DNA of 64,000 bases, from assembly GCF_025567405.1 (NCBI RefSeq), contig NZ_JAOQKJ010000006.1:62001-126000 (forward strand), written 5' to 3'. The notes below the pieces were generated by a model. The model saw nothing but the letters and a program-made list of their open reading frames with translations, was not told the origin of the DNA and ran no database searches. Position numbers and translations under genes: made by a program. This document shows, piece after piece, positions 52,361 through 61,397 of this stretch; positions within the stretch are counted from its first letter, which is position 1; each line of letters opens with the position of its first letter. Source of the stretch: Suilimivivens aceti. GTDB lineage: Bacteria > Bacillota > Clostridia > Lachnospirales > Lachnospiraceae.

Positions 52361-53008
52361 ATGACATTATCGATCATATTGTTACAGCTTATGAAAGGCA
52401 TGGGAGTGACGGCAGAAATCTTTTTTCTGACGCTTCTTTTTTCTTTGCCTCTTGGTTTACTGGTAGCCTTTGGACGGATGTCAAAGAATGGCATTATCCG
52501 GATGATCAGTAAGATCTATATTTCTGTGCTGAGGGGAACACCGCTTATGCTCCAGCTCATCGTGGTGTATTTTGCCCCCTTTTATGTGTTTCACCTGAAG
52601 GTCGGCAATTACAGATTCCCGGCTATCATCATAGCATTTGCGCTGAATTATGCGGCATATTTTGCAGAGATATACAGGGCAGGCATTGAATCCATGCCGG
52701 TTGGACAATATGAAGCGGCCAGAGTTCTTGGCTACAGCAGGATCCAGACCTTTGTAAGGATCATTCTTCCACAGGTGATCAAGAGGATCCTGCCACCGGT
52801 AACGAATGAAACGATCACGCTTGTAAAGGATACTTCACTTGCCTTTGTGCTGGCTCAGGCAGAAATGTTTACCATGGCAAAGCAGATCGCAGCCAAGGAG
52901 ACAAGTATCATGCCGCTCATGATCGCAGGCGTGTTTTATTATCTGTTCAACCTGATCGTGGCAACGGTGATGGAACGGATCGAGAAGAGTCTGAATTACT
53001 ATAAGTAA
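52361..53008 (+). CDS. Amino-acid ABC transporter permease
   Basis: A 215-residue HisM/GlnP-type permease with about five membrane helices. The family motifs R-G-T-P-L-M-L-Q (about 56-63), A-L-N-Y-A-A-Y-F-A-E-I-Y-R-A-G-I and the EAA loop G-Q-Y-E-A-A-R-V-L-G-Y (about 117) are intact. The start ATG 52361 is 12 bases inside an alternative GTG. Confidence 0.93.
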   Translation: MTLSIILLQLMKGMGVTAEIFFLTLLFSLPLGLLVAFGRMSKNGIIRMISKIYISVLRGTPLMLQLIVVYFAPFYVFHLKVGNYRFPAIIIAFALNYAAYFAEIYRAGIESMPVGQYEAARVLGYSRIQTFVRIILPQVIKRILPPVTNETITLVKDTSLAFVLAQAEMFTMAKQIAAKETSIMPLMIAGVFYYLFNLIVATVMERIEKSLNYYK

Positions 53009-53024
53009 GAGATGGAGGAAGACA

Positions 53025-53795
53025 ATGAGCGAAGAAGGCAAGATTCTGCTGCAGATAGAGCATATGAAAAAAAGCTTTGACGGGGTGGAGATCCTGAAGG
53101 ATATTTCTCTTTCTGTCAGAGAAGGAGAGGTGGTCTCCATCATAGGACCTTCTGGCTCCGGCAAGTCAACACTGCTCCGGTGTGCAACGATGCTGGAGAC
53201 CATGGATGGAGGGACACTTTCCTATCTTTCTGAAAAAGCGGCATATGAGGAAAATGGCAGATGCATTTATGCACCAAAGGCAAAGCTGAAGGAGATTCAT
53301 AAGAATTTTGGACTGGTGTTCCAGAACTTTAACCTCTTTCCCCATTACAGTGTCATGAAAAATATCACAGATGCGCCTGTTGTGGTGGATAAGGTTCCAA
53401 AGAAGGAAGCAGAAGAGAGGGCGGAAAAGCTTCTTGCACAGCTTGGCCTTTCTGATAAGGCGGATGCTTATCCGTGCCAGCTTTCCGGGGGCCAGCAGCA
53501 GAGGGTATCGATCGCAAGGGCACTGGCGCTGCAGCCGAAGATCCTGTTTTTTGATGAGCCAACTTCTGCACTCGATCCGGAGCTGACCGGGGAGGTGTTA
53601 AAGGTTATCAAGGAACTGGCAAGGGAACATATGACTATGATTATCGTCACTCACGAGATGCAGTTTGCAAGGGAGCTGTCGGACAGGATCATTTTTATGG
53701 AGCAGGGGATCATACAGGCAGAAGGAACACCGGAGGAGATTTTCCACTGTGAAAATGAACGTGTCAGGGAATTTATTGGAAAGTTTCAGTCATAA
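53025..53795 (+). CDS. Amino-acid ABC transporter ATP-binding protein
   Basis: A 256-residue GlnQ/HisP-like ATPase. Walker A is G-P-S-G-S-G-K-S-T (about 40-48), the Q-loop is F-Q-N-F-N-L-F-P-H, the signature is L-S-G-G-Q-Q-Q-R (about 152) and Walker B is I-L-F-F-D-E-P-T-S-A-L-D-P-E (about 171). H-E-M-Q-F-A marks the switch His. An insert of about 20 residues near 70-85 (after M-D-G-G-T-L) is longer than in most members. It completes the three-gene transporter. Confidence 0.94.
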   Translation: MSEEGKILLQIEHMKKSFDGVEILKDISLSVREGEVVSIIGPSGSGKSTLLRCATMLETMDGGTLSYLSEKAAYEENGRCIYAPKAKLKEIHKNFGLVFQNFNLFPHYSVMKNITDAPVVVDKVPKKEAEERAEKLLAQLGLSDKADAYPCQLSGGQQQRVSIARALALQPKILFFDEPTSALDPELTGEVLKVIKELAREHMTMIIVTHEMQFARELSDRIIFMEQGIIQAEGTPEEIFHCENERVREFIGKFQS

Positions 53796-53801
53796 GACGT
53801 G

Positions 53802-53830
53802 TTGATTTATGACAGGAGGTAGTATATACT
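53802..53830 (+). promoter_or_regulatory. Promoter of the purCFB genes
   Basis: TTGATT (53802-53807), 17 bases, TATACT (53825-53830), with the purC ATG 50 bases on. No purine riboswitch or clear PurR box is seen. Confidence 0.6.
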
Positions 53831-53880
53831 CCACAATAGAGGTTATTTACTAAAACTTTACGAAAGGCAAGGAAACCAAA

Positions 53881-54588
53881 ATGAAAAAAATGGAACAGCT
53901 TTACGAAGGAAAAGCAAAGAAGGTATTTGCAACAGAGGATCCTGATGTTGTTATCGTAGATTACAAGGATGATGCAACTGCTTTCAACGGGGAAAAGAAG
54001 GGCACGATCGTAGGAAAGGGTGCTATCAATAACCGTATGACCAATCATGTTTTCAAGCTTCTGGAGAAAGAGGGAGTACCGACACATCTGATCGAAGAAT
54101 TAAGTGACAGAGAAACTGCAGTTAAAAAGGTGCAGATCGTGCCACTTGAGGTTATCATCAGAAATGTGGCAGCAGGCAGCTTTTCCAAGAGGCTTGGTGT
54201 ACCGGAAGGAACACCTTTTGCAGAGCCCACCATTGAATTCAGCTATAAAAATGACGAGCTGGGTGATCCTCTGATCAACAGCTATTTTGCGGTTGCACTG
54301 GGACTTGCTACCTGGGAAGAGATCGATACCATCAAGAAGTATGCATTTAAGGTAAATGAAGTATTAAAGGCATATTTCCTTCAGGCGGATATCAAGCTGA
54401 TCGACTTCAAGATCGAATTTGGACGTTTCCATGGTCAGATCCTGCTTGCAGATGAAGTATCTCCGGATACCTGCCGTCTGTGGGATGTAAATACCAATGA
54501 AAAGCTGGATAAGGATCGCTTCAGAAGAGATCTTGGCAATGTAGAAGAGGCTTATAACGAAGTATTTAAGCGTCTTGGACTTGCATAA
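53881..54588 (+). CDS. purC: SAICAR synthetase
   Basis: Phosphoribosylaminoimidazole-succinocarboxamide synthase, the step that joins Asp to CAIR in IMP synthesis; 235 residues, usual length. Y-E-G-K-A-K-K-V (about 8), D-D-A-T-A-F-N-G (about 30), R-N-V-A-A-G-S (about 95), D-F-K-I-E-F-G-R (about 177) and D-E-V-S-P-D-T-C-R-L-W-D (about 192) are family signatures. It heads a purC-purF-purB run. Confidence 0.96.
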   Translation: MKKMEQLYEGKAKKVFATEDPDVVIVDYKDDATAFNGEKKGTIVGKGAINNRMTNHVFKLLEKEGVPTHLIEELSDRETAVKKVQIVPLEVIIRNVAAGSFSKRLGVPEGTPFAEPTIEFSYKNDELGDPLINSYFAVALGLATWEEIDTIKKYAFKVNEVLKAYFLQADIKLIDFKIEFGRFHGQILLADEVSPDTCRLWDVNTNEKLDKDRFRRDLGNVEEAYNEVFKRLGLA

Positions 54589-54608
54589 ACAGATACAGAG
54601 GTATGGAA

Positions 54609-56018
54609 ATGATTAAAGAGGAATGTGGCGTATTTGGCATCTATGATTTTGATGGAGGGGATGTAGCCTCCACCATTTATTACGGTTTACTTGCGCTTCA
54701 GCACAGAGGACAGGAAAGCTGCGGTATCGCAGTCAGTGATACCAGTGGACCCAAGGGAAAGGTACTCAGCTCCAAGGACATGGGACTTGTCAATGAGGCA
54801 TTTACCACGGAGATCCTTAAGAAGCTGAAAGGGGATATTGGTGTCGGACATGTCAGATATTCTACAGCAGGCAGCTCTACCAGAGAAAATGCTCAGCCTC
54901 TGGTATTAAATTATGTGAAGGGTACACTGGCACTTGCCCACAATGGAAATCTGATCAATGCTCCGGAGCTGAGAAAAGAACTGGAATATACAGGAGCTAT
55001 CTTCCAGACGACTATCGATTCAGAGGTGATCGCTTATTTTATTGCAAGGGAGCGGCTGAATTCCAAAACGGTCGAGGAAGCGGTAGGACGTGCCATGAAG
55101 AAGATCAAGGGAGCCTACTCCCTGATCATTATGTCTCCCCGTAAGCTGATCGGTGCAAGAGATCCTTTTGGCTTCAGGCCGCTTTGTATCGGTAAGAGAG
55201 ATAATTCCTATGTGCTGGCATCCGAGACCTGTGCCCTTGATACCATCGGAGCAACCTTTGTCCGTGATGTGGAGCCGGGAGAGATTGTAACCATTTCTCC
55301 GGAAAAGGGGATTGAATCCGACAAGAGCATGTGTATTCCGAAGGAGCAGCATGCCAGATGTGTATTTGAGTATATTTATTTTGCCCGTCCGGACAGCTTT
55401 GTGGACGGCATGAGTGTTTATAATTCCAGAATCCTGGCAGGAAGATATCTTGCCATAGATTCACCGGTAGACGCAGACCTTGTAGTCGGTGTACCGGAGT
55501 CCGGAAACTGTGCGGCTCTTGGTTATGCCATGGAGTCAGGGATCCCCTATGGACAGGCATTTGTGAAGAACAGCTATGTAGGAAGAACCTTTATCAAGCC
55601 CGGACAGAAAAACAGAGAGAGCAGTGTACAGGTCAAGCTGAACGCACTGCGGGATGCAGTGGAAGGCAGGCGTGTCATCATGATTGATGATTCCATCGTA
55701 AGAGGAACCACTTCTGACCGTATTGTCCGTATGCTGCGGGAAGCAGGAGCAAAGGAAGTGCATATGAGGGTAAGCTCTCCTCCCTTCTTATGGCCCTGTT
55801 ATTTTGGTACGGATATACCGGCGAGGGATCAGCTGATCGCATATAACCGTTCTGTGGATGAGATCTGTAAGATAATCGGAGCTGACTCGCTTGGCTATCT
55901 GAAGGAAGAGAGACTGTCGCAGATCGTAGAAGGAAGAGAAATCTGCAGTGGCTGCTTCACTGGAAAATATCCACTTGATCCACCGGAAGATGATATCCGG
56001 GGAGAATTTGATCATTAG
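54609..56018 (+). CDS. purF: Amidophosphoribosyltransferase
   Basis: PurF catalyses the first committed purine step, PRPP plus glutamine. It is an Ntn-type enzyme: the nucleophile Cys is at position 6 (M-I-K-E-E-C-G-V-F-G), so a 5-residue propeptide is removed. L-Q-H-R-G-Q-E-S (about 30), H-N-G-N-L, S-E-T-C-A-L, P-E-S-G and the PRPP loop V-I-M-I-D-D-S-I-V-R-G-T-T (about 356) are present. C-terminal Cys residues (C-S-G-C-F) fit the Fe-S form. ATG 54609 has an 8-base spacer from AGAGG; ATG 54603 is too close. Confidence 0.96.
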   Translation: MIKEECGVFGIYDFDGGDVASTIYYGLLALQHRGQESCGIAVSDTSGPKGKVLSSKDMGLVNEAFTTEILKKLKGDIGVGHVRYSTAGSSTRENAQPLVLNYVKGTLALAHNGNLINAPELRKELEYTGAIFQTTIDSEVIAYFIARERLNSKTVEEAVGRAMKKIKGAYSLIIMSPRKLIGARDPFGFRPLCIGKRDNSYVLASETCALDTIGATFVRDVEPGEIVTISPEKGIESDKSMCIPKEQHARCVFEYIYFARPDSFVDGMSVYNSRILAGRYLAIDSPVDADLVVGVPESGNCAALGYAMESGIPYGQAFVKNSYVGRTFIKPGQKNRESSVQVKLNALRDAVEGRRVIMIDDSIVRGTTSDRIVRMLREAGAKEVHMRVSSPPFLWPCYFGTDIPARDQLIAYNRSVDEICKIIGADSLGYLKEERLSQIVEGREICSGCFTGKYPLDPPEDDIRGEFDH

Positions 56019-56029
56019 AGGGAGGACTT

Positions 56030-57481
56030 ATGGAAACTGACAGATATGTAAGCCCGTTATCGGAGCGCTATGCCAGTAAGGAAATGCAATATATCTTTTC
56101 TCCGGACATGAAGTTCCGGACGTGGAGAAAGCTCTGGATCGCACTTGCAGAGACAGAGATGGAGCTGGGATTATCCCAGAATGGGAAACCTGTTATCTCA
56201 CAGGAGCAGATCGATGAGCTGAAGGCTCATGCGGAAGATATCAACTATGATGTGGCGAAAGCCAGGGAAAAGGTAGTCCGTCATGATGTCATGAGTCATG
56301 TATATGCCTATGGACAGCAGTGCCCGAAGGCAGCCGGTATTATCCATCTTGGTGCTACAAGCTGCTATGTAGGTGATAATACCGATATTATCGTGATGAC
56401 AGAGGCACTGAAATTAGTAAAGAAAAAGCTGGTCAATGTTCTCTCGGAGCTTTCAGCCTTCGCTGATAAATACAAGGCTCAGCCGACCCTTGCCTTTACC
56501 CATTTTCAGCCGGCACAGCCTACTACTGTAGGAAAAAGGGCAACACTCTGGATGCAGGAATTCTGCCTGGATCTGGAGGATCTTGAGCATGTGCTGTCCG
56601 GTATGAAGCTGCTTGGATCCAAGGGAACGACAGGTACACAGGCTTCTTTCCTTGAACTGTTTGACGGGGACCAGGAAACGATTGATAAGATCGATCCTAT
56701 GATCGCAGCTAAAATGGAATTTAAGGAATGCTATCCGGTATCCGGACAGACCTATTCCCGTAAGGTGGATACCAGGGTAGCCAATGTACTGGCCGGTATC
56801 GCAGCAAGTGCCCACAAGATGAGTAATGATATCAGACTTCTCCAGCATCTGAAGGAAGTGGAGGAGCCTTTTGAGAAGACCCAGATCGGATCTTCTGCCA
56901 TGGCATACAAGAGAAATCCCATGCGGAGTGAGAGAATTGCATCTCTTTCCCGCTATGTGATGATCGATGCCCTGAATCCGGCGATCACCTCTGCCACACA
57001 GTGGTTTGAGAGAACACTGGATGATTCTGCAAACAAGCGTCTTTCTATCCCTGAAGGGTTCCTGGCTATTGATGGTATTTTGGATCTGTGCCTGAATGTA
57101 GTGGATGGTCTTGTGGTTTATCCGAAGGTAATAGAGAAGCACCTGATGAGTGAGCTGCCTTTCATGGCCACAGAGAATATCATGATGGATGCAGTAAAGC
57201 TTGGCGGCAACAGACAGGAGCTGCATGAGAAGATCCGTGAGCTTTCCATGGAGGCAGGAAGGACTGTAAAGGTGGAAGGCAAGGATAATAATCTTCTTGA
57301 GCTGATCGCAGCAGACCCGGCTTTCCCGTTATCCCTGGAGGATCTGCAGAAATCCATGGAACCATCCAGATATATTGGAAGATCCAGAGAGCAGGTTGAT
57401 AATTTCCTTTCAAAGGTGATCAGACCGATCCTGGAAGAAAATAAAGACCTTCTTGGAGTGAAAGCAGAGATCAACGTATAA
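56030..57481 (+). CDS. purB: Adenylosuccinate lyase
   Basis: PurB cleaves both SAICAR and adenylosuccinate in purine synthesis; 483 residues. H-D-V-M-S-H-V-Y (about 85), H-L-G-A-T-S-C-Y-V-G-D-N (about 105), T-H-F-Q-P-A-Q-P-T-T (about 158) and the fumarase-family signature S-S-A-M-A-Y-K-R-N-P-M (about 287) are intact. It starts 11 bases after purF and ends before a terminator. Confidence 0.96.
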   Translation: METDRYVSPLSERYASKEMQYIFSPDMKFRTWRKLWIALAETEMELGLSQNGKPVISQEQIDELKAHAEDINYDVAKAREKVVRHDVMSHVYAYGQQCPKAAGIIHLGATSCYVGDNTDIIVMTEALKLVKKKLVNVLSELSAFADKYKAQPTLAFTHFQPAQPTTVGKRATLWMQEFCLDLEDLEHVLSGMKLLGSKGTTGTQASFLELFDGDQETIDKIDPMIAAKMEFKECYPVSGQTYSRKVDTRVANVLAGIAASAHKMSNDIRLLQHLKEVEEPFEKTQIGSSAMAYKRNPMRSERIASLSRYVMIDALNPAITSATQWFERTLDDSANKRLSIPEGFLAIDGILDLCLNVVDGLVVYPKVIEKHLMSELPFMATENIMMDAVKLGGNRQELHEKIRELSMEAGRTVKVEGKDNNLLELIAADPAFPLSLEDLQKSMEPSRYIGRSREQVDNFLSKVIRPILEENKDLLGVKAEINV

Positions 57482-57502
57482 GTGGATGTAACTGATAAAG
57501 AA

Positions 57503-57542
57503 ACAGCTGGCAGCAGTGCATGCATGCCGGCTGTATTTTTTG
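57503..57542 (+). terminator. Intrinsic terminator after purB
   Basis: ACAGCTGGCA...TGCCGGCTGT (one mismatch) followed by ATTTTTTG. Confidence 0.85.
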
Positions 57543-57587
57543 TATTATTTTTATAAAAAAGTGCTTTTCCTTTTTGGAAATGTGTTG

Positions 57588-57764
57588 TATAATATCCCCA
57601 TAGAGTTCATTTAGAGACATTTCAAATGACAAGTCGAGATTTAAATCCCATTGAAGAAGATGATAGTGAAGGTTTGAGAAACGGTTTATTCACGATCAGG
57701 TGTATGAAAAAGCACAGAGACAATGAAACAACAGGACTGTAAGAAAAAGTGAATGGAGGAATTT
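57588..57764 (+). promoter_or_regulatory. rho promoter (-10) and long leader
   Basis: TATAAT at 57588-57593 (weak -35) begins a leader of about 165 bases before the rho start. rho leaders are autoregulated in other bacteria; a C-rich loading site is not obvious here. Confidence 0.45.
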
Positions 57765-59171
57765 ATGAGAGAAAAATATGAATCTCTTGCGCTTGTGGAT
57801 CTGAAGGCGATTGCAAAGGCAAGGGGCTTAAAGGGTACATCAACCATGAAAAAGAGCGAGATTATTGAGCTGATGCTTGCCGAGGATGAGAAGGACAAGA
57901 CATCTGGTAAGGGTATGTATGCCAGAAGTGCAGAAAAGAAGGAACTGAGAGAAAGCAGCTATCGTCAGGAAGCAAGGGAAGAGAGCGAGAATAAGACAGA
58001 CGAGAATAAGACAGACGATGAGGAAAAGTTCCCGGCTGAGCTTGACAGTGGGATCGCTGTCAATGGTATCCTTGAGGTAATGCCGGATGGATATGGATTT
58101 ATCAGAAGTGATAATTATCTTCCGGGTGAAAGGGACGTTTATGTGGCTCCCAGTCAGATCAGACGGTTTGGCCTTAAAACGGGTGATATCCTGGAGGGTA
58201 ATACCAGAGTTAAGACACAGGGAGAGAAGTTTGCAGCTCTGTTATATGTAAAGAGTATTAACGGTTATACACCGGAAGAGGCAGCAAAGAGACGCAATTT
58301 CGAAGATATGACGCCTATATTCCCAAATGAGAGACTGCACCTTGAGAAGCCGGGAGCCAGTGTGGCAATGAGGATCATGGATCTGATCAGCCCGGTTGGT
58401 AAGGGACAGCGTGGCATGATCGTATCCCCTCCGAAGGCAGGTAAGACAACCCTGTTAAAGGAAGTAGCCAAATCTGTTAAGAAAAATAATCCGGAGGTGC
58501 ATCTGATCATTCTGCTGATCGATGAAAGACCTGAGGAAGTAACAGATATCAAGGAGGCTATCGAGGGACCAAATGTCGAGGTCATCTATTCAACCTTTGA
58601 TGAGCTGCCTGAGCATCACAAGCGTGTATCAGAAATGGTGATCGAGAGAGGTAAGAGGCTGGTAGAGCATCAGAAGGACGTTATTATCCTGATCGACAGT
58701 ATTACCAGACTGACACGTGCGTATAATCAGACAGTACCCCCGAGTGGACGTACCCTGTCAGGTGGTCTTGATCCGGCAGCTTTGCATATGCCAAAGAGAT
58801 TCTTCGGTGCGGCGAGAAATATGAGAGAGGGCGGATCCCTCACTATTCTTGCAACCGCGCTGGTAGATACCGGAAGCAAAATGGATGATGTAGTATACGA
58901 GGAATTCAAGGGAACCGGTAATATGGAGCTGGTGCTTGACAGAAAGCTGTCTGAGAAAAGAGTATTCCCCGCTATTGATATTCCGAAGTCCGGAACCAGA
59001 AGAGAAGACCTTCTTCTCTCACCGGATGAACTGGAAGCGATCAATATTATCCGTAAGGCATTAAATGGTCTGAAGCCGGAAGAGGCTGTAGACAGGATCC
59101 TGGATCTTTTTGCCAAGACAAGGAATAATAATGAATTTGTCAATATGGTCAAAAAAATGAAGTGGATCTGA
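57765..59171 (+). CDS. rho: Transcription termination factor Rho
   Basis: A hexameric RNA helicase; 468 residues. It has a SAP-like N-terminus (A-L-V-D-L-K-A-I-A-K-A-R-G), a charged linker (about 45-95), a cold-shock RNA-binding domain (G-I-L-E-V-M-P-D-G-Y-G-F-I-R, about 101-165) and the ATPase with Walker A P-P-K-A-G-K-T-T (about 222-229) and Walker B V-I-I-L-I-D-S. The R-loop and Q-loop (T-V-P-P-S-G-R-T-L-S-G-G) are present. ATG 57765 follows GGAGGA; ATG 57753 lies before that site. Confidence 0.97.
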   Translation: MREKYESLALVDLKAIAKARGLKGTSTMKKSEIIELMLAEDEKDKTSGKGMYARSAEKKELRESSYRQEAREESENKTDENKTDDEEKFPAELDSGIAVNGILEVMPDGYGFIRSDNYLPGERDVYVAPSQIRRFGLKTGDILEGNTRVKTQGEKFAALLYVKSINGYTPEEAAKRRNFEDMTPIFPNERLHLEKPGASVAMRIMDLISPVGKGQRGMIVSPPKAGKTTLLKEVAKSVKKNNPEVHLIILLIDERPEEVTDIKEAIEGPNVEVIYSTFDELPEHHKRVSEMVIERGKRLVEHQKDVIILIDSITRLTRAYNQTVPPSGRTLSGGLDPAALHMPKRFFGAARNMREGGSLTILATALVDTGSKMDDVVYEEFKGTGNMELVLDRKLSEKRVFPAIDIPKSGTRREDLLLSPDELEAINIIRKALNGLKPEEAVDRILDLFAKTRNNNEFVNMVKKMKWI

Positions 59172-59181
59172 GAAAAAGGAC

Positions 59182-59210
59182 TTGCATAGTATATTAACCT
59201 GTGTTACAAT
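59182..59210 (+). promoter_or_regulatory. rpmE promoter
   Basis: TTGCAT (59182-59187), 17 bases, TACAAT (59205-59210), 70 bases before the rpmE ATG. Confidence 0.75.
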
Positions 59211-59280
59211 TAAAAAGCTGTTTCGGGAAAAACATGAGAACGTTAATTGTAATATAGTTAATAAATAGAGAGGTGAAAAC

Positions 59281-59487
59281 ATGAAAGAAGGAATTCATCC
59301 TGAGTACTATCAGGCAACCGTTACCTGCAACTGTGGAAACACATTTGTGACCGGATCAACCAAGAAGGATATTCACGTTGAAGTTTGTTCCAAGTGCCAT
59401 TCATTCTACACTGGTCAGCAGAAGGCAGCCAGAGCTGATGGACGTATCGAGAAGTTCAACAAGAAATATGGTGTTGGAAACAATTAG
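59281..59487 (+). CDS. rpmE: Ribosomal protein L31 (zinc form)
   Basis: A 68-residue protein with zinc-binding Cys residues C-N-C (about 16-18) and C-S-K-C (about 37-40), so it is the zinc-containing type. The H-P-x-Y start and S-F-Y-T-G-Q-Q-K are family marks. It has an AGAGAGGTG ribosome site and its own promoter, and is followed by a strong terminator. Confidence 0.97.
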   Translation: MKEGIHPEYYQATVTCNCGNTFVTGSTKKDIHVEVCSKCHSFYTGQQKAARADGRIEKFNKKYGVGNN

Positions 59488-59496
59488 GTTATGTAC

Positions 59497-59540
59497 AATA
59501 AGGTTGAGGGTTACATCCTCAACCTTATTATTTTTATTAC
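59497..59540 (+). terminator. Intrinsic terminator after rpmE
   Basis: AATAAGGTTGAGG, loop GTTACAT, CCTCAACCTTATT, then ATTTTTATT. The stem is perfect, 13 bp. The next gene begins 14 bases after, so some read-through is likely. Confidence 0.93.
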
Positions 59541-59553
59541 AGGAGTATCTTGC

Positions 59554-60552
59554 ATGGGTAAAAAGAAAAAAACAACGCACTATTCCGGGATCGGCGGACA
59601 GGCTGTTCTGGAAGGCGTGATGATGAAAAATAAAGATGATTATGCAGTGGCTATCCGTAAGCCAAATGGTGAGATCGAAGTGGAAGTAGATGTGTACAGG
59701 GGTATCCTGCATGACAGTGCTTTGAAAAAGATCCCTTTTATCAGAGGCATTTTTAATTTTCTGGATTCCATGATCCTTGGAATGAAGACCATCAATTATT
59801 CAGCGTCCTTCTATGAGGACGAGGAAGCGGAGGAAACGAAGCTTGACAAGGCACTGAACAAGGTGTCAGGGGGACGGGCAGAGAAGATCCTGATGGGAGT
59901 GACAACGGTGGCTTCCATTGTGATTGCGATTGCTGTATTTATGCTGCTTCCCTATTTTCTGTCAACGCTGCTTGTACAGTATATCAGAAATGATTCCCTG
60001 CTTGCGATCATAGAAGGAATCATCAGGATACTGATCTTTGTGATCTATATTGTCGCAATCAGTCTGATGAAGGATATTCACAGACTGTACCAGTATCATG
60101 GGGCAGAGCATAAGTGCATCAACTGTGTGGAGAACGGAAGACCTCTGACTATCCACAATGTAATGAGAAGCTCCAGGATCCACAAACGCTGTGGGACGAG
60201 CTTTATGTTTCTTGTAGTTTTTGTGAGCATCATCCTGTTCTTTTTTATCAGGGTACAGAATTCTGCTCTCCGTGTAGTACTGCGAATTGCACTGGTACCT
60301 GTGATCGCGGGTATTTCCTATGAGATCATCCGGCTGGCAGGCAGAAGTGACAATATTTTCGTAAAGATCATTTCTGCGCCCGGTATGTGGCTGCAGAAAC
60401 TGACGACCAAGGAGCCTGACAGAGAAATGGCAGAGGTTGCCATCAGATCTGTGGAGGCGGTATTTGACTGGAAATCATATCTGAAAGATGAGTTCGGATA
60501 TGAAGTGGATGATTCCTGGCTTCAGGATGAGCCGGGAGAGGAAGAAGAATGA
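59554..60552 (+). CDS. DUF1385 membrane protein
   Basis: A 332-residue protein with a soluble N-terminal part (G-G-Q-A-V-L-E-G-V-M-M, about 13-23) and about four membrane helices (around 125-150, 160-185, 222-245 and 250-270). The conserved Y-H-G-A-E-H-K-C-I-N-C-V-E (about 184-196) and R-C-G-T-S-F segments define DUF1385. Function is unknown, but it is often found between rpmE and prmC-prfA in Clostridia, as here. Start: ATG 59554 after CAGGAG; an earlier in-frame ATG lies before the terminator. Confidence 0.9.
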   Translation: MGKKKKTTHYSGIGGQAVLEGVMMKNKDDYAVAIRKPNGEIEVEVDVYRGILHDSALKKIPFIRGIFNFLDSMILGMKTINYSASFYEDEEAEETKLDKALNKVSGGRAEKILMGVTTVASIVIAIAVFMLLPYFLSTLLVQYIRNDSLLAIIEGIIRILIFVIYIVAISLMKDIHRLYQYHGAEHKCINCVENGRPLTIHNVMRSSRIHKRCGTSFMFLVVFVSIILFFFIRVQNSALRVVLRIALVPVIAGISYEIIRLAGRSDNIFVKIISAPGMWLQKLTTKEPDREMAEVAIRSVEAVFDWKSYLKDEFGYEVDDSWLQDEPGEEEE

Positions 60553-60555
60553 TCC

Positions 60556-61395
60556 ATGAATTACCGGAAGCTTTATGAAACAGGAAAAGACAGACTGGAG
60601 AAGGCTGGCATACAGGAAGCAGCGCTTGATGCGAGGCTTCTGCTGGAGGAGGTCTGCAGGACGGACCGGAATACGCTGCTGGTGCATGGAGACAGAGCGG
60701 TAACAGAGGAAGAAGAAACACAGTTTCGTATTTTCATAGAAAGAAGAAGCACACATGAGCCACTGCAGCAGATTACAGGCTGGCAGGAGTTTATGGGACT
60801 GCGTTTTTCTGTTACGGAGGATGTACTGGTGCCAAGACAGGATACAGAAACTCTTGTAGAAGAAGTGATGAGGTATCTCAGGGATGGCATGGAGATCCTG
60901 GATGTGTGTACAGGCAGTGGATGTATTCTTTTAAGTCTCCTGCGGTATTCTAATGGCTGCAGGGGCGTTGGCTGTGATATTTCGGAAAAAGCACTTGCTG
61001 TTGCAGGGCAAAATGCAAAAGAGCTTGGAATATCTGCGCAGTTTATCCAGAGTGATCTGTTTGAAAGCATAGAAGGAAGGTTTGAATATATTGTATCCAA
61101 TCCACCATACATCCGAAAGGATATGATTCCGACTCTGATGGAAGAGGTGAGGGATCATGAGCCGCTGATCGCACTGGATGGCGGCGAAGACGGTCTTGAC
61201 TTTTACCGGAAGATTACCAGGGAAGCGACAGAACATCTTTATTCCGGAGGCATGCTTTTCTTTGAGATCGGTTACGATCAGGGAGAAGCAGTAAAGCTGC
61301 TGATGGAAGAGGAAGGATACGAAGAGGTGACTGTCAGTCAGGATCTTGCCGGACTTGACAGAGTGGTGTATGGAACATTTAACGGGAGGAAATAG
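60556..61395 (+). CDS. prmC: Release-factor glutamine methyltransferase
   Basis: PrmC methylates the Gln of the GGQ motif in peptide release factors; 279 residues. The N-terminal helical domain binds the factor, and the SAM domain has D-V-C-T-G-S-G-C-I (about 115) and the active-site N-P-P-Y (about 182-185). Its target gene prfA follows after 2 bases, the classic pair. Confidence 0.95.
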   Translation: MNYRKLYETGKDRLEKAGIQEAALDARLLLEEVCRTDRNTLLVHGDRAVTEEEETQFRIFIERRSTHEPLQQITGWQEFMGLRFSVTEDVLVPRQDTETLVEEVMRYLRDGMEILDVCTGSGCILLSLLRYSNGCRGVGCDISEKALAVAGQNAKELGISAQFIQSDLFESIEGRFEYIVSNPPYIRKDMIPTLMEEVRDHEPLIALDGGEDGLDFYRKITREATEHLYSGGMLFFEIGYDQGEAVKLLMEEEGYEEVTVSQDLAGLDRVVYGTFNGRK

Positions 61396-61397
61396 TC